Positions 44,985 through 57,569 of a stretch of 64,000 bases of DNA are shown here, piece by piece. The first letter of the stretch is position 1, and the number at the start of each line of letters is the position of its first letter. Source of the stretch: Muscardinus avellanarius (taxonomy: Eukaryota; Chordata; Mammalia; Rodentia; Gliridae). The notes beneath the pieces were generated by a model. That model was not told where the DNA came from, did no database searches, and saw only the letters and a program-made list of their open reading frames with translations. A program made the position numbers and the translations under genes. The DNA lies in the NCBI GenBank assembly GCA_963383645.1, contig OY726576.1, forward strand, positions 11,651,211-11,715,210, given 5' to 3'.

Positions 44985-46310
44985 GTGCATATCCCATAGT
45001 TTTGTAATCTAGTCATCTGTTGATGAACATCTTGGCTGGTTCCATAGTTTGGTAATTGTCAGTTGTTCGTCTATGAACATAGATACACTTGCATTAGTTT
45101 GGTAGTTTGGTTTCCATTCTTTTGGGTAGATGCCCAGAAGTGGTATTGCTGGATAATTTAGTAGGTTCATTTTCATTCTTCTGAGGATCCTCCACACTGT
45201 TTTTCAAAGTGGTTGCATTAATTTGCAATCCTACCAACAATGTATTAGAGTGCTCATTTGTCCACACCCTCTCCAGCATTTGTTGTTGTGTTTTGAATAA
45301 TTTTGTCTTCTACTGGCTTTGGGGTAAGACTGTTTCTATATTTCAAGGGCTTTGAGGTGTGTCCTTAAGTTATTTAGTTGGTAATTTTCTGTTCTTATGT
45401 GGGCACTCAATGCTATGAATGCTCCTTTTAATATTGCCTTCAAGGTGTCCCAGAAGTTTTGATATATTGTATCTCTATTTTAATTTGTTTCTAGAAATTT
45501 CTTAATTTCACCCCTTCTTCTATGATCCATTCCTCATTCAGCAATGTAATGTTCAGTCTCAAGTTGTTTATGTGATTGTTCTTGGCTTCTTATAATTGAT
45601 TTCTAGTTTCATTCCATTGTGGTCTGAAAAGGCAGGGGAGCATGTCACATTTTTGGAATTTTCTAGTGCTCCTTTGTGGCTCAGATGTGTTCCATTTTGG
45701 AGAAGGTTCTGTGAACAGCTGAGTACTCAAAATGTGTGGACTCTGCTGTAGTTGGGTGGAATATTCTGTATGTGTCTAATAGATTCATTTAGTTTATGGT
45801 GTTCTTTCAGTCTAAGGCTTCTTTCCTGACTATTTGTCTAAAAGATCAGTCTAGCAGTGTGAGAGGAGTGTTGAAATCTTCCAGTATTATTAAAGTACTG
45901 GGTTCTGTGTTACTTAATGTCACAAAGAGTTTGTTTTATGAAAGTGGCTGTACCTATATTTGGGGCATAAATGTTGACTATTATTATTTTCTTTTGCTGG
46001 ATTTTTTCTTTTTACCAGTAACAAATGACCTGCTTTGTCTCTTCTGATAAACTTGGACTTAAAGTCTAATTTGTCTGATATCATAGTTGCTACTTTTGCT
46101 TGTCTTTGAGTTCCATTGGCATGGATTACCTTGCTTCAGTCCTTCACCTTTAGTTTGTGACTATCTTTACTTGTAAGGTGTGTTTCTTTCGGGCAGCAAA
46201 TAGATGGATTCTGATTTTTAATCCACTTTCTAACTTATGTCTTTTTATTGGGGAGTTGAGGCCATTTATATTCAGCATAATTATTGAGAAATGACATAAT
46301 TCCTAACATT
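44985..46310 (-). pseudogene. L1 ORF2 remnant: endonuclease joined to C-terminus
   Basis: The N-terminal endonuclease text is readable from 46300 leftward: the reverse complement gives LNGLNSPIKRHKL-type and EDFNTPL-type segments, with shifts. Near 45290 it passes directly from the post-endonuclease region to the C-terminal part (FWRIL…YPAIPLLGIYP in 45009-45197 -). The whole RT domain (including FADD) is absent. No activity is possible. Confidence 0.8.
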
Positions 46311-46383
46311 TTGAGCTTTAACTTCTGTTTGAGATAGTGTTTGTTCTTCTTTGCTTAGTTTTTGTTTGATGGAAATTATTTCT

Positions 46384-47345
46384 CTAGTTCTGGCATTTAT
46401 TACTTGTTTCTTCTTTGCAGTTAAACTCTTTGAGTATTTTCTCTAGTGCTAGTTTGAAATACATAAATTCTTTCAGCTTCTGTTTGTCATGGAAGATCAT
46501 TATTTTCCCTTTAAATTTGAGAGATGGTTTTGCTGGGTAGGAAATGTTTGGCTGCAAGTTGTTTTCTTTCAGAATTTGGAATATGTAGCTCCAGGCCCTC
46601 CTGGTTCTCATGACTTGGTTTGGGAAATCTGGAGTGATTCTAATTGGTTTGCCTCTGAATGTCACTTGGTCTTTTGCTTTTGTTGCCTTCAAGATTCTCT
46701 TCTTGGCCTCCATGTTATTCAGTTTTACTATTATACGGAGTGGTGAACTTTTCTCTGATTTTGTCTAAAGGAGATTCTGTATGCTTTGTGTATCTGTGTA
46801 TCAACCTCTTTTTCTATATTTGGAAAATGTTCTGATATTACTTCTTTGAAAAGATACCTTTGATACCTTTGATTTCAATTTCTAAATTTCTATTCCCTTT
46901 TTATGTCTATTCTTTTTTTTTTTTTTTTTTTTTTTGCGGGTCTGGGGATGGAACCCAGGGGCATTTGACTTCTGAGTTACACCCCCTGCCCTATTTTTTA
47001 TTCTTTATTTTGAAACAGGGTCTCACTGAGTTGCAGAGGGCCTCACTAAGTAGCTGAGGCTGTCCGCGAACCACGATCCTCCGGTCTCAGCCTCCCGAGT
47101 GCTGGGATTACAAGTGTGCGCCACCACTTCAGCTATGTCTATTATTCTTAAGTTGGCTATTTTAGAATGGGCCCATATCTCTTCAATGTTCAATTCATGC
47201 TGTCGAATTGTTTTTTCTAAATTATTTGCTGTATGTTCATATTTGGAGTGGTCATCTTCTAAGAGCAAGATTTTATTTTTGATGTGAAGTTCTGTTTGTC
47301 CTTCTGGTGATCTCTGCAATTCTGTGCTGTTGGGTTCTGTTATTG
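46384..47345 (-). pseudogene. Broken L1 ORF1 with a SINE inserted
   Basis: 46713-46384 carries the C-terminal domain (RILKATKAKDQVTFRGKPIR, ARRAW-like TRRAW, SYPAKPS) and is very close to the intact copy at 9446. 47319-47144 carries the coiled-coil part (EDDHSKYEH…IEEIWAH) up to NLRIIDI, where the SINE at 46912-47133 enters. Between the SINE and 46713 the frame is shifted. Confidence 0.85.
46912..47133 (-). mobile_element. B1-dID SINE, type I, inside L1 ORF1
   Basis: Minus-strand copy with a poly-T tail. Exact 10-bp duplication TATGTCTATT at 46902-46911 and 47134-47143. Confidence 0.93.
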
Positions 47346-47906
47346 TGGGGTTATTATTATTATTTTGATGCCCTTTGCTTCCTTGTTATTCCTTCTCCTC
47401 ATGATTTCAGGTTTCTTAAATTTGTATCTTTGTTGCTTTTGCTAGCTTTCTCTCACTCTGTAGGTGTCGGCTGCTACATACAATGGTAAAGTTTGAATGA
47501 GGAGGAAGGTGCTAACTAGTAAATGCAAGAATAGGATAAAGTAGCAAACAGGATTGAGTAGAATGAGAGTTTGAGTGTGGTAGGTAATATATAGTAGATA
47601 TTAGAGATAGTGTATGTATAGGAGAATTCTAACCAGTGTAGAATATTTGGGTATAGTGATATAAAGTGGATTTAATACAAGACAAAGAAAAGAGAAGGAA
47701 AAAAGGACAGAGAGAGGAGAGTAGATGGGAAAGAGAGAAGAAGCTTATAAAAGGGGTGGATAAGAGAGCAAACAAACATATACATATAACACAAAACAAC
47801 ACCAAAATGAAACAACCCTACAAATATATGAATACTGAGCAGACTTCGTCTCTGCAGTCCTCCTGAGTCTGTACTGATTTTCTCAACCATTTAAGGTTAA
47901 CTTTCT

Positions 47907-48126
47907 TTTTTTTTTTTTTTTTCTTTTTGCAGGTCTGAGGATTGAACCCAGGGGTATTCGACCTCCAAGCTACACACGCCCTATTTCTTATTCTTTGTTT
48001 TTGAAACAGGGTCTCACTAAGTTGCAGAGGGCCTCACTAAGTAGCTGAGGCTGTCCACAAACCGCAATCCTCTGGTCTCAGCCTACCAAATGCTGGGATT
48101 ACAAGTGTGTGCCACCATGCCCGGCT
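47907..48126 (-). mobile_element. B1-dID SINE, type I, inside the L1 5' UTR
   Basis: Minus-strand copy with a T-rich tail. Flanked by TTAACTTTCT at 47897-47906 and 48132-48141. Confidence 0.92.
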
Positions 48127-49181
48127 AACAATTAACTTTCTATATTAGATTCTTGAGTGTGTTCCAAGCACTCTCATTTGCTCTGAAACCTCTAATAATG
48201 ATGTCAGTTATAGCCCTACTTTTTGCTTTTCTTCAATGATTGGGACCCTGGTCCAGTATCTCTGTGTGTGCAGGCGCCTCTCTCATTGCAAGCCTGGGTA
48301 TCTGAGCTCTCAATATGAGCCTGTCTCGATCTACACCGGCAGACAGTATCACTGAAGTTAATTTTATTGTAAGCAAGGGTCTCCACAGTTTCCACAGACC
48401 CTGACCTTGTATTTCTCCCTGCCTATGTAGGTGGTGGGTGCTAATGCAACTAGAACCAGTATATATGTAGGAGTCTGAGTTCTCCACAACAAGGACTGGG
48501 TTGGTCTTACTTCTCACTAACCACAATTAGGTGGTCTGTGGCTATTTCTGGAGGCCCTACTACGACTCTGTACCCTGTGAACTATAGGCCTCTTTGCCCA
48601 ATTGACCCTGGGGATTGTCTGCTAATCTATGCCACCTTCACTAGGTGTACTGCAAAGTCTCAGACCTTGCGAGTCTATCAAGTCTATTGATTGCTGTTCG
48701 AGTTCCTCCTGCCTCCCCGGGTGGCCTCCCAGAGGGACAGAAAATTCAATTACATTGCTATTGAATGCCATTTTGGAACTCCAGAGGGCAAGCTGGGCTC
48801 AGAGCCACTGCTGCAGATCTAGCTGGGGTTCAAGCAGTAGCATTTCTGTGGACCATGGGACAAGGAGCCAACTGCTTACAATTCCAATGAGCTTTGTTTC
48901 AAGACATTGGCTTATTGCTGGGGGTCTCTGGAGGCTGCAGTGCAGACAGTCCCAGCACAGTAAGGCAAGATGGTGCCACCTTAGCTCCCACGGTCACAGT
49001 CATCGGAAGCAGACGACGTACTTTTCTGCCCTCTGTTATGTCTTCTAGCTTTGTTTCCGGCACCTTTCAATTCTCAGGGCTCTGTTCATGTTATGCTGTT
49101 TTTAATTTCTTGAAAAGATGCTGTCTTCATGGCAATAAAGATGGAGTGTCAGCAGGACTGACATGTGCTGCTTTCCCCAGT

Positions 49182-49190
49182 CGCCATCTT
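49182..49190 (-). promoter_or_regulatory. YY1-type site at the 5' end of the minus-strand L1
   Basis: AAGATGGCG on the minus strand, about 10 bases inside the 5' end, at the same place as in the element at 8654. The ETS-like part has changed here (CTTCCAGG). Confidence 0.55.
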
Positions 49191-49480
49191 CCTGGAAGTC
49201 TTGGTAGTAATAACGTTGAACTGTTATCTTCACTACATCTGTTACCTTCCTCCTCCTTTAAACCCCCTTCATCTCTCCATTGACATCTCTATCCTTTATC
49301 TAAGGTTTCTTTTGTTACCTAATTTCTTTCTTGATTCCACGTATGGAAAAAAAATACAACTATTCACGTTTAAAACATAAAAAAAGTCATCAAGTATTTG
49401 GAAGAGGCACCTCTATAAGTCTTAGAAATCAAAGAAGTACTAAAGGAAACAAAGGCAATTTTTATATTTTAAAATATATT

Positions 49481-49660
49481 AGCCGGGTGTGGTCGTGCAC
49501 ACTTGTAATCCCCGTGCTTGGGAAGCGGAAACAGGAGGATCACACAGGTTCAAAGCCAGCCTCGCTGGCTTAAGAGACCCTGTTTCCAAATAAAAATATA
49601 AAAATAGGTCTGGGAATGTAGCCCGGAGGTAAAAGGGTTCCATCCCCAGTACCACCAAAT
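49481..49660 (+). mobile_element. B1-dID SINE, type II
   Basis: Left monomer, perfect hairpin AAGCCAGC-CTC-GCTGGCTT near 49554, and right part 'aggtctgggaatgtagcccg'. It runs into an AT repeat (49658-49672). Confidence 0.92.
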
Positions 49661-49671
49661 ATATATATATA

Positions 49672-49851
49672 TACTGGGGTTCTTGGAAACCCTTTTATCT
49701 CCAGGCTACACTCCCAGACCTATTTTTATACTTTTTTAAATTTGGAAACAGGGTCTCTTAAGCCAGCACGGCTGGCTTCCAACCTGCACAATCCTCCTGT
49801 CTCTGTCTCCCAAGCACGGAGATTACAAGCGTGCACCACTACACCCGACCC
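49672..49851 (-). mobile_element. B1-dID SINE, type II
   Basis: Opposite orientation to the copy at 49481 and only about 12 bases away. Hairpin AAGCCAGC-ACG-GCTGGCTT region near 49760. Confidence 0.92.
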
Positions 49852-50123
49852 CTATTAGTTCTTAATTTTAAAAAAGTTCTTACATTGGTGTGATCTAGAA
49901 TATAACTATCTAATTTATTACAATGAGTAGACGGAATGCTGTTTCTGAATATATTGGGACAACAGGCGTATGCTAAGCCATATCAGGCACATCAATCGGA
50001 ATGGTCACCCTATTTATCAACAATAGCTGCTAAAGCACAAAACTGCACCTTTACTAACAATGTTGAGAAAACTTAGAGAAATGGCAACATTCTAATTATG
50101 AAATTGCTTCTATTAAGGAGGCG

Positions 50124-50309
50124 GTTTTGTGAAGATGGTGCATCAGAATCCCAGTACTAGAGAGGCTAAGACTGGAGGATGGCAGGTTTGAGATCAGCCT
50201 CAGCAATTTAGGAAGATTCAGCAACCTAGCAAGACCCTGTTTCAAAACTAAAAATAAAACAGGGCTAGAGGTATAGCTCAGAGGTAGAGAACCTCTGAGT
50301 TCAATCCCC

Positions 50310-50349
<40 letters not shown>
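50124..50349 (+). mobile_element. B1-dID SINE, older type, with (AC)n tail
   Basis: Left part degraded; 'cctcagcaatttaggaagat', 'accctgtttcaaaac', and an ID part 'ggtatagctcagaggtagag', then (AC)n at 50313-50349. Confidence 0.85.
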
Positions 50350-50351
<2 letters not shown>

Positions 50352-50399
50352 TAAAAAAATAAAAAGGTGTTTTTCTCCCCCCCCCCAAAAAAAAAAACC

Positions 50400-52296
50400 A
50401 AAAGAAAAAAGCAAGCAGTAAGGTTACCAAATAAGATAAAACAGTGTGAAATTCCCAAACCGAAAATCCCATAGCCAAGGGCAACAAAAAGAAATCTCCA
50501 AAAAAGAGAAAAAAATCAAACAGAAATATCATGCAAGCAACTGTTGCCAAGCTGGAAAGGAAACCCCAGAGGGGATTATGCAAAGCAATGTTAAGCTATA
50601 TGACAGAATTCCTTAACTTTGATAAGACAAGTCTTTCCAGTAGCTTCCATAGTCCTCAGTCAGCTCACGGCAGACAGGCCTCTGGGACCTTGTGGAGCAG
50701 GCAGGCTGTAGGGTTCCTTTCTCTTCCAGATGACTAGTCTCCTGAAGGGTCCCCACCTCTGCCTGTCTTACTGAAGGTTACTGTTTAATTAGTGCTAACT
50801 GGCTTCACCTAGTTACCACGGAACTAACTCATATGATTTATTAATGACTACTTGTATGCTTAATTAATTTCTAGTTTTGCTCAACGTCATGCCATCTGCA
50901 TTTTTTGATGGGAGCAAGTTAGATTTTAATTGAACTAAAATTAAAAAGTGAATGTGAGGTTTCTGGGTATTCCCCAAAATTGCTGGTTATCTCCTCCCTA
51001 CCAAAGCATCCAGGCTGAGAAAATCCGGTTCAGTATAAACTACTAAGAAAGAAGAAAGAAAGCTCTGATATTAAAAAGTCCTGCCTTTAAATAGGAAGTA
51101 ATACAAATGGAAAAGAGAAAAAGTTGGAAAACGCGTGACTCATTTGGCAATGCTATAGTCACTAGAGTCCCTTGTTCAGCAAGAGCACTTCTAGTTCGCT
51201 GTTCTTGGATCAGGACTAGCTCTCTGTGGACCCGACTTGATGACGACTGATTCCTCCCCAAAGATCCTCTTTCAAAGCAATAGATGCCGGAGACACAAAC
51301 TGTGTTACTCTCATCCCGTCTATACTCTACTTCTCTTAAACTTTGGCTGCATTCACCAGGTATGCCTTGAGATAACAAAATCAGGCATGACAACTACCAG
51401 ATCCATAAGCCACAGGCTAGTCTTCAGCCAAGCCATGAATGATTTAAATAAAAATGATTAAAAAAAAACAAGTAATGTCACCCATGTTAATAGTGTTGTG
51501 TTTCAATCACTCAATGACACTTTCCCCTTCACTGCCTCCGATACTCAAGATTATTTGATGGATCTGAGGAGGGATGTGTTCTAAATCTTAGCATTTGCCT
51601 TAGATTATAAATTTAAATTTTAAAATTTTTTTTCTAAGACCTACCTTTAAAAAGGAACCTCAAAGAATGAATCTGGTGCTGGCACAGTGGCACCACACAC
51701 AAAGAAAAGGAATTAATCTTGTATTTACAAGTTTATTTCTGTTACTACTCTTTGGTATGGTTGTGTTTTTTTCTTTAAGTTATACTTTCTTACAGCTGTT
51801 ATATTATCTTCCTTTACTAAGGAAAGCTCAACTAAATTTCTAAAATCTATGGTTCCATCTACTGGCAACCTCCAGTACTGCATTATATTGCATTCTAGGA
51901 GTTTTGTTGCCTATTTGGTAAAACCACAGAAATAACAAGCACTGGATACAAACATTAGCATAATACTTGATAATATAAGAGACAGAAGATACTTTTGTAA
52001 AACAAAACTCTACTTGTTTAATGGACTCCCCGGCTGCCATGGCTTCCCATTTATTTATTTAATTTACTTCAACTATCTTACCTACTGAACAATCCAAGTA
52101 TACTATGCACAAATCTTATCTCATATATTTCATCTACTCTTTTTAATAATTGCATAGCATGAGCTAGTTTCTCAGGAATTAAATTCATCTAATTTATCAG
52201 AGTAAAATTGTTTTCTGTTCTGAACATGGATGTGTACAGTAGATATTCTCTGATGATAATAATATAACACTAACACAAATGATCCTCCAAATATAT
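50400..52296. other. Unassigned sequence
   Basis: No transposon or credible frame was recognised over about 1.9 kb. The minus frame at 51043-51393 lacks any domain. Confidence 0.5.
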
Positions 52297-52299
52297 ATA

Positions 52300-52496
52300 T
52301 ATTACTAGGGGTGAAACCCAGGGGCTTTATACCTCCGGGCTATACTCCCAGACCTATTTTATATTTTATTTGGAAACAGGGTCTAAGTTGCTGAGAGCCT
52401 CACTAAGTAGCTGAGGCTGGCTTCGAACCTGTGCGATCCTCCTGTCTCAGTCTCCCAAGCACGGGGATTACAAGCGTGTGCCACCACGCCTGGCTG
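52300..52496 (-). mobile_element. B1-dID SINE, intermediate between types I and II
   Basis: Same mixed layout as the copy at 31555: right part of type II, middle without the hairpin, B-box-like 'gaacctgtgcgatcc' on the + strand. Confidence 0.87.
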
Positions 52497-52499
52497 GTA

Positions 52500-52978
52500 G
52501 TAATATTTTTAAATCTTTCACTCAATGATAAAGCAACCACAGTTCTTGGAAATTATGATGTAATTAACTACCAAAGTCCTAACAATTATCTCTGTTGTTG
52601 TTATTGTGGTAGAAGCTTTATTAGAGTTTATAATTTTAAGAAAAATACACATCAAAAGATATAACTCTTATATTATTTGATGTATATGCCCTGAACCTTG
52701 AGACACACAAATGAACAAATAGATGATTCATACCTGAGAAATGTAGAGATTGAGAACCTGGCTAAACATCATATGACAACAGAGTGGGGGTGCCCAAGGG
52801 GAAGGGGAATCTAAATGTAAAAAAAAAATGGAAGCCTAGCATGACCCTGCAACATACTGCTATAGCCTGCATTCTGATAGTTTTATTAAAAGGTATATAA
52901 CAAAATATAGAGAATTATTAAAAACAAACCATACTGAGATATAGTTCTCAAAATACTTTTTAAACTGTTTTATGATTT
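52500..52978. other. Unassigned AT-rich sequence
   Basis: No element recognised. Confidence 0.5.
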
Positions 52979-52990
52979 AGTGTGCTTTTT

Positions 52991-53212
52991 TTTCTTTTTC
53001 TTTCTTTTTTTTTTCAGTACTGTGATTGAACCCTGAGGCATTTTACCTTTAAGCTATAGCCCCAGCTCTATTTTTTATTCTTTATTTTGAAACAGGGTCT
53101 CACTAAGTTGCAGAGGGCCTCACTAAGTAAATGAGGTTAGCTGCAAACCTGTGATCCTCCTGTCTCAGCCTCCCAAGTACTGGGATGACAGGCATGCACC
53201 ACTATGCCAGCT
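52991..53212 (-). mobile_element. B1-dID SINE, type I
   Basis: Minus-strand copy with a T-rich tail. Exact 12-bp duplication AGTGTGCTTTTT at 52979-52990 and 53213-53224. Confidence 0.93.
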
Positions 53213-53224
53213 AGTGTGCTTTTT

Positions 53225-54225
53225 AATGTGTTTAATTATAAGATCAAGAGGTAAGTTCAATAACCACTGTCATTTCAGTGTAACAATGATAAATTTCCTA
53301 GGAGACAGTATTTTAAGATATTTGTAATAACTGAGCAGGGACACAAAAAATATCTTTTTCTTTTTGAGGACAAAGCCACAGATACTGCAAAAACTGTTAC
53401 AGTTTGTAGCCTACATTCATAAAGTAAAATGCTAATTCTCAACAAGAGGTTACTGGAAAAATTTTTAAAAAACATTTTGATGGACTGAGTCTGAAAATAA
53501 GAGATAAAAATGCAGGTGCCATAAATGAAGCTGAAACTCATATCTAAAGTCATAGAGCTGAGTGAGAGTTGAAGACATGTAGAAGTCAAAGACACTCAAA
53601 CTAAAAAGATGCTTCAGGGTTCAGGAGCCCAGGAAGAGACTATACCTTTGAATCGGGCCCTAGAAAACTCTACCATTGCCTACAGTTAGGATACACAAGT
53701 GAAACACGTACCCCAGGCTCTGATATGAAAAATAAAGTTACCAAAGAGAGTTTCTAAGTCCTTGGCCATACTGTGCTTATATGCAAACTTAAATGGTACA
53801 TAAAACACTTGTATAAAAACTCATCTGGAGAAAGTCAACCCAACAGAGTCCTAGCAGAAGCAATAGTGTAATTACTCTGGGAATGACTGCATAATCTGAG
53901 GCACGCAAGTCCTTTTCAGTAAAATATCCTCCACCAAAAACGAGCTCACACAAAAATAACAAAGCATGCAAAGGAAACCGGCCACCATTAGAGATATTCA
54001 GCAAATGAAACAAATAGAGGATTCCCAATGAACAAGGAGAGGCTGTACAGCTGAATCTGAAAGGGGCTTTGAAATAAGTATGCCTTAAATACTTAAAAAG
54101 AAGAAGAAATGCAATGGACAAAGTAAAATATTTACTTTTGTTCATTCCAAAATAGAATAGACAATTCCGCTTGCTATTTTTATTCTGTCCTCCTCCTACA
54201 TCTTGAAACTTCCAAATAGCTTTCA
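53225..54225. other. Unassigned sequence
   Basis: Two minus-strand frames (53275-53595, 53789-54226) have no domain or signal. The second overlaps the SINE's flanking duplication, so it is likely chance. Confidence 0.5.
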
Positions 54226-54240
54226 AGAAAGCAATTACTT

Positions 54241-54493
54241 TTTTTTTCTTTCTTTCTTTTTTTTTTTTTTTTTTTTTTTTTTTGCAGGTTTGGGGATGGA
54301 ACCCAGGGGCATTTGACCTCTGAGCTACACCCGCTGCCCTATTTTTTTTTTAAACTCTTTATTTTGAAACAGGGTCTCACTAAGTTGCAGAGGGCCTCAC
54401 TAAGTAGCTGAGGCTGTCCACAAACTGTGATCATCCTCCGGTCTCAGCCTCCAGAGTGCTGGGATTACAAGAGTGTGCCACCATGCCCGACTT
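54241..54493 (-). mobile_element. B1-dID SINE, type I
   Basis: Minus-strand copy with a long T/CTTT tail. Flanked by AGAAAGCAATTACTT (54226-54240) and AGAAAGTAATTACTT (54494-54508). Confidence 0.93.
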
Positions 54494-54508
54494 AGAAAGT
54501 AATTACTT

Positions 54509-55642
54509 ATTGCCCCATTCTTGTCTGGGGTTGGGAAGTTATAGACCAGGTCATTCTGGAATTCTATTGAAGAGAGGTTTATAAGAGCTATGAGACTAAT
54601 CTCATAAGACTTCAAGGTTTATGGGCCTAAGCAGCATTGTCCCTATATGTAGCTCAGTAGAAACCACTACACAATAATAAATAATCTATAACTTCCAAAA
54701 TACTATTATTATTAAAATTAAACCTAGAAAAAATGTAAAGCCAAATAATGACTCAAGAGTCTTCTCTAAGTTTTAAGCTAGTCTTAGAGATAATCCCAAC
54801 AGGGCTGCTTCCATTGCTGATAAAACACAAAAGGAAAAATAACTTATCAATTCAAGACTGCAATCCAGTAGCCTCCTGGTTTGAGCTAACCACAGTACTA
54901 GCCTGAGCCATTTACTCTGGCAACAGTTCTCATCAGAAAGCAAATAAGGTCAAACCACCAGCATAGTTTCTGATTCAATAAGAATAATTACTCATGCCAC
55001 TTGAGACTACCCACTATGTCATTGTCTAGGATATTGTGGGCGGGGGCTAAACAGACATTCTAGAATTGAAAAACAAAAGTATTAGAAAAAATGCTACACA
55101 ATTGACTAGATATAGCTAAAATAAAGCTGAGGGAATCTGAAGAAAAAGATCTGAGGAAATCATCTTTAAGAAAGTACAAGTAAGTGGAACATATAAAAGG
55201 AGAAGAAAATTTTATATTCTTAGAGTCATCTCTTTACAAGTCAAGATATATTGAGAATTAAGGAGCTACAGGTTCTATCCAAGAAGCTAAACAAAGAAAC
55301 TCAGAGTAAACACGAAGAAAATAAAAGGAAGAAAATAATAAAGATGGAAAAGAGAAAATAATAAATAAGAAAACAAAGAAATCTTAGAGGTAATTAGCAA
55401 AACTAAATCCTAGGGGGGGGGGTTGAAAAATAATAAAATGCTTCTTGGAATAAAGAGAATGTAATTTCTGTTTACAAGAGAGGATACCAACTTTTCTATA
55501 TATTTTCCCACTTCCAAATAGCTCTTAAATTAAGCTTACTGGCTATAGTCTCCAAATCATTTACACCCTCACTTACTTTTAGTTTTACTCTACCTTAACT
55601 CTCTTACCATAATTGTGGTAATATTTTGTTCTTGTTTGTTTT
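54509..55642. other. Unassigned AT-rich sequence
   Basis: A-rich purine stretches near 55130-55400. No element or frame recognised. Confidence 0.5.
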
Positions 55643-55774
55643 GTTTTTTGTGGTTCTGGGGATTGAACTCAGGGCCATCCTACCTCCAAGATATACCCTG
55701 AACCCTATTTTATTTTTATTTGGAGACAAGATCTTACTAAGTTGTAAAGGGCCTCAATAGGTTGCTGGAGCTGA
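55643..55774 (-). mobile_element. B1-dID SINE, right half only
   Basis: Minus-strand ID part, linker and the right end of the B1-like monomer up to 'gttgctggagctg'. The left part is missing. Confidence 0.8.
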
Positions 55775-57569
55775 ATAATTTTGCTCTTACTCTCTTCTTT
55801 CTTGTGTTTATAAGAGATTTTATTTTATATATTTGGATGTTGTAGTTCTGCAAAATAAAGTCATGGCTATGGTCACTTGTTCCTCTGGGTTCCAGTGTCT
55901 TCATTGATGAAATTACAATTTGCAATGAAAATTTTTCTTAATTTTATTCAAAGTTAGATATAGAGAAAACTAAGGGCACTTTAGCTTTAAATATTATAAT
56001 TTATAACCAAAGCACAAAGGTCTAGTTTGAAATTAGGACATTGCTTCCTCTTACTCAATTCTTCTTGTCTTTTTAAGAATTACAAATAGACATCATGAAT
56101 ATAATTTTCATGTAGACATCACCTTTATCAAACACCAACTGAGAAAAATATGAAAATCTCGATCTATGGATGAAGAGGAGCCAGTGTTTATCAGTGTCAA
56201 CCTTTTGTTTTTCAAAGTGTTAAATCCCTGTGCATAGTGATTGCCAAAGTAGCATCAATTCTCCACCGTCCCTGAACCATGCCCTACACAATGCAATGTC
56301 TTTGCCCAAGTGAATCTCAACTTGTCCTGTGATTTGGTTCAGCCAGTGGGATAGGCCAGAAATGATACTGTGTCAACTCTAAGCCTAGACCTCAGGAGGC
56401 CTTAAAAACTTCCGCTCTTTCTTAGAACTCTGTTTCCACTATGAGAACAAAGCCAGATTAACTCCTGGAAAATGAGACACCATGGGAAGAGAACAAACTT
56501 CCAGGTGGCTGCAGATGCAGGACAAACCCAGATCAAATCCCTAAGCTACTCACCTAGCTGTCCCAGAGCTCCAGGAAGAAAATGTTGATTGTTGTCCAGC
56601 TCTGGAGTTTAGGATTGTGTGTTTGCAGCATCATAATGGCAATAAATAACTGCAAACATACCCACACATTTATTGCACACGTAGCAACTTTCACTTCTCA
56701 TGAAACTCAATTCATACATTCAGTTATCTTAGCATGTTTTTGCTGCTATGCTGTTGAATAGACGCTTTGCTTTATTGGAAGTTTTGTGAGTTTGCATTCA
56801 TTTCATCTGTTTGGTAGGGGAAATACTTGTTCTTCCTGCTTCCTTAACAGGCATTGTGTGAGGACTTACGTTGAAGGACTGTGTTTACGGGTTAGCCGCC
56901 TTTATATCTAAGTTCTCAGACATCTGATGGCCACAAAGGCAAATATAGCCACCTCCTTGCTATGTGGATCAGCAGAGTCAAACATAAACTTAGGGCCCCT
57001 GCCACCGCCCACAGCCTGCATGCCTGGAAGCAATAAAAGACAGCCTCTTTGGAAAACACCCACGTTTCTAGAGGGAAGAATGCATAAACCATCCGTGTTC
57101 CGACAGAAGAGCTCAGTCTCCAGAGAGCAAAGTGGGAAGAGTCAGCTTTGATCACATATATGATTTCCAAAAAAATCAGTGAATATCACACGATTCTTCT
57201 ATTTCATTACAGAGACTGTGCACAATATTGGAACAAATAGTATTTTCCAAGTTGAAAAATGGGGGAAAAAATGATACTGAATAGAATTCTCAGGAAAGAA
57301 GTTCAAGGAAAAAGATTGGATTTCTTGAGTATTAGTTCCTTAGGCCTATGTCACCTGTTATTTCATATCGTATGTATTCCACATTCAACTCCCATGAATA
57401 ATTTTGAACATATGACATATAGCAACAAGAAAAAGTTTGAAACTGACAACATAAACTGTTTCACATACAGCCCCGCAAGTCAGGCTTACATTTCTCTAAA
57501 TTATTTTTGTGAAATAAATACATTTACTAAAGAAATTTTAGAAAATACAGGCAAGGAAAATTACAATTA
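55775..57569. other. Unassigned sequence with a probable ancient repeat
   Basis: At about 56200-56660 the text ('gtgatttggttcagccagtg', 'agaaatgatactgtgtcaac', 'gaggccttaaaaacttccgc', 'ctatgagaacaaagccaga', then 'caataaataactg') resembles a mammal-wide LTR-like or other old repeat on the + strand; the family is not assigned. Frames at 56916-57170 on both strands have no domain. Confidence 0.4.

Larger units (their letters stand above)
44318..49200 (-). mobile_element. L1 on the minus strand, RT region deleted
   Basis: Starts at 49200 with GACTTCCAGGAAGATGGCG on the minus strand, the same start as the element at 8654. Order: 5' UTR (49200 to about 47346), broken ORF1 (47345-46384), endonuclease part of ORF2 (about 46310-45300), a jump to the ORF2 C-terminus (45290-45000), then the 3' UTR. 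Possible diverged target-site copies, TTAGTACTGATAACTTT (44301-44317) and TTGGTAGTAATAACGTT (49201-49217), match at 13 of 17 bases. Three SINEs are inserted. Confidence 0.8.

Noticed and set aside
48629..49283. Plus-strand frames of 129-139 codons with Ser/Cys-rich text
   Set aside because: They are antisense to the 5' UTR of the minus-strand L1; GC-rich chance frames.
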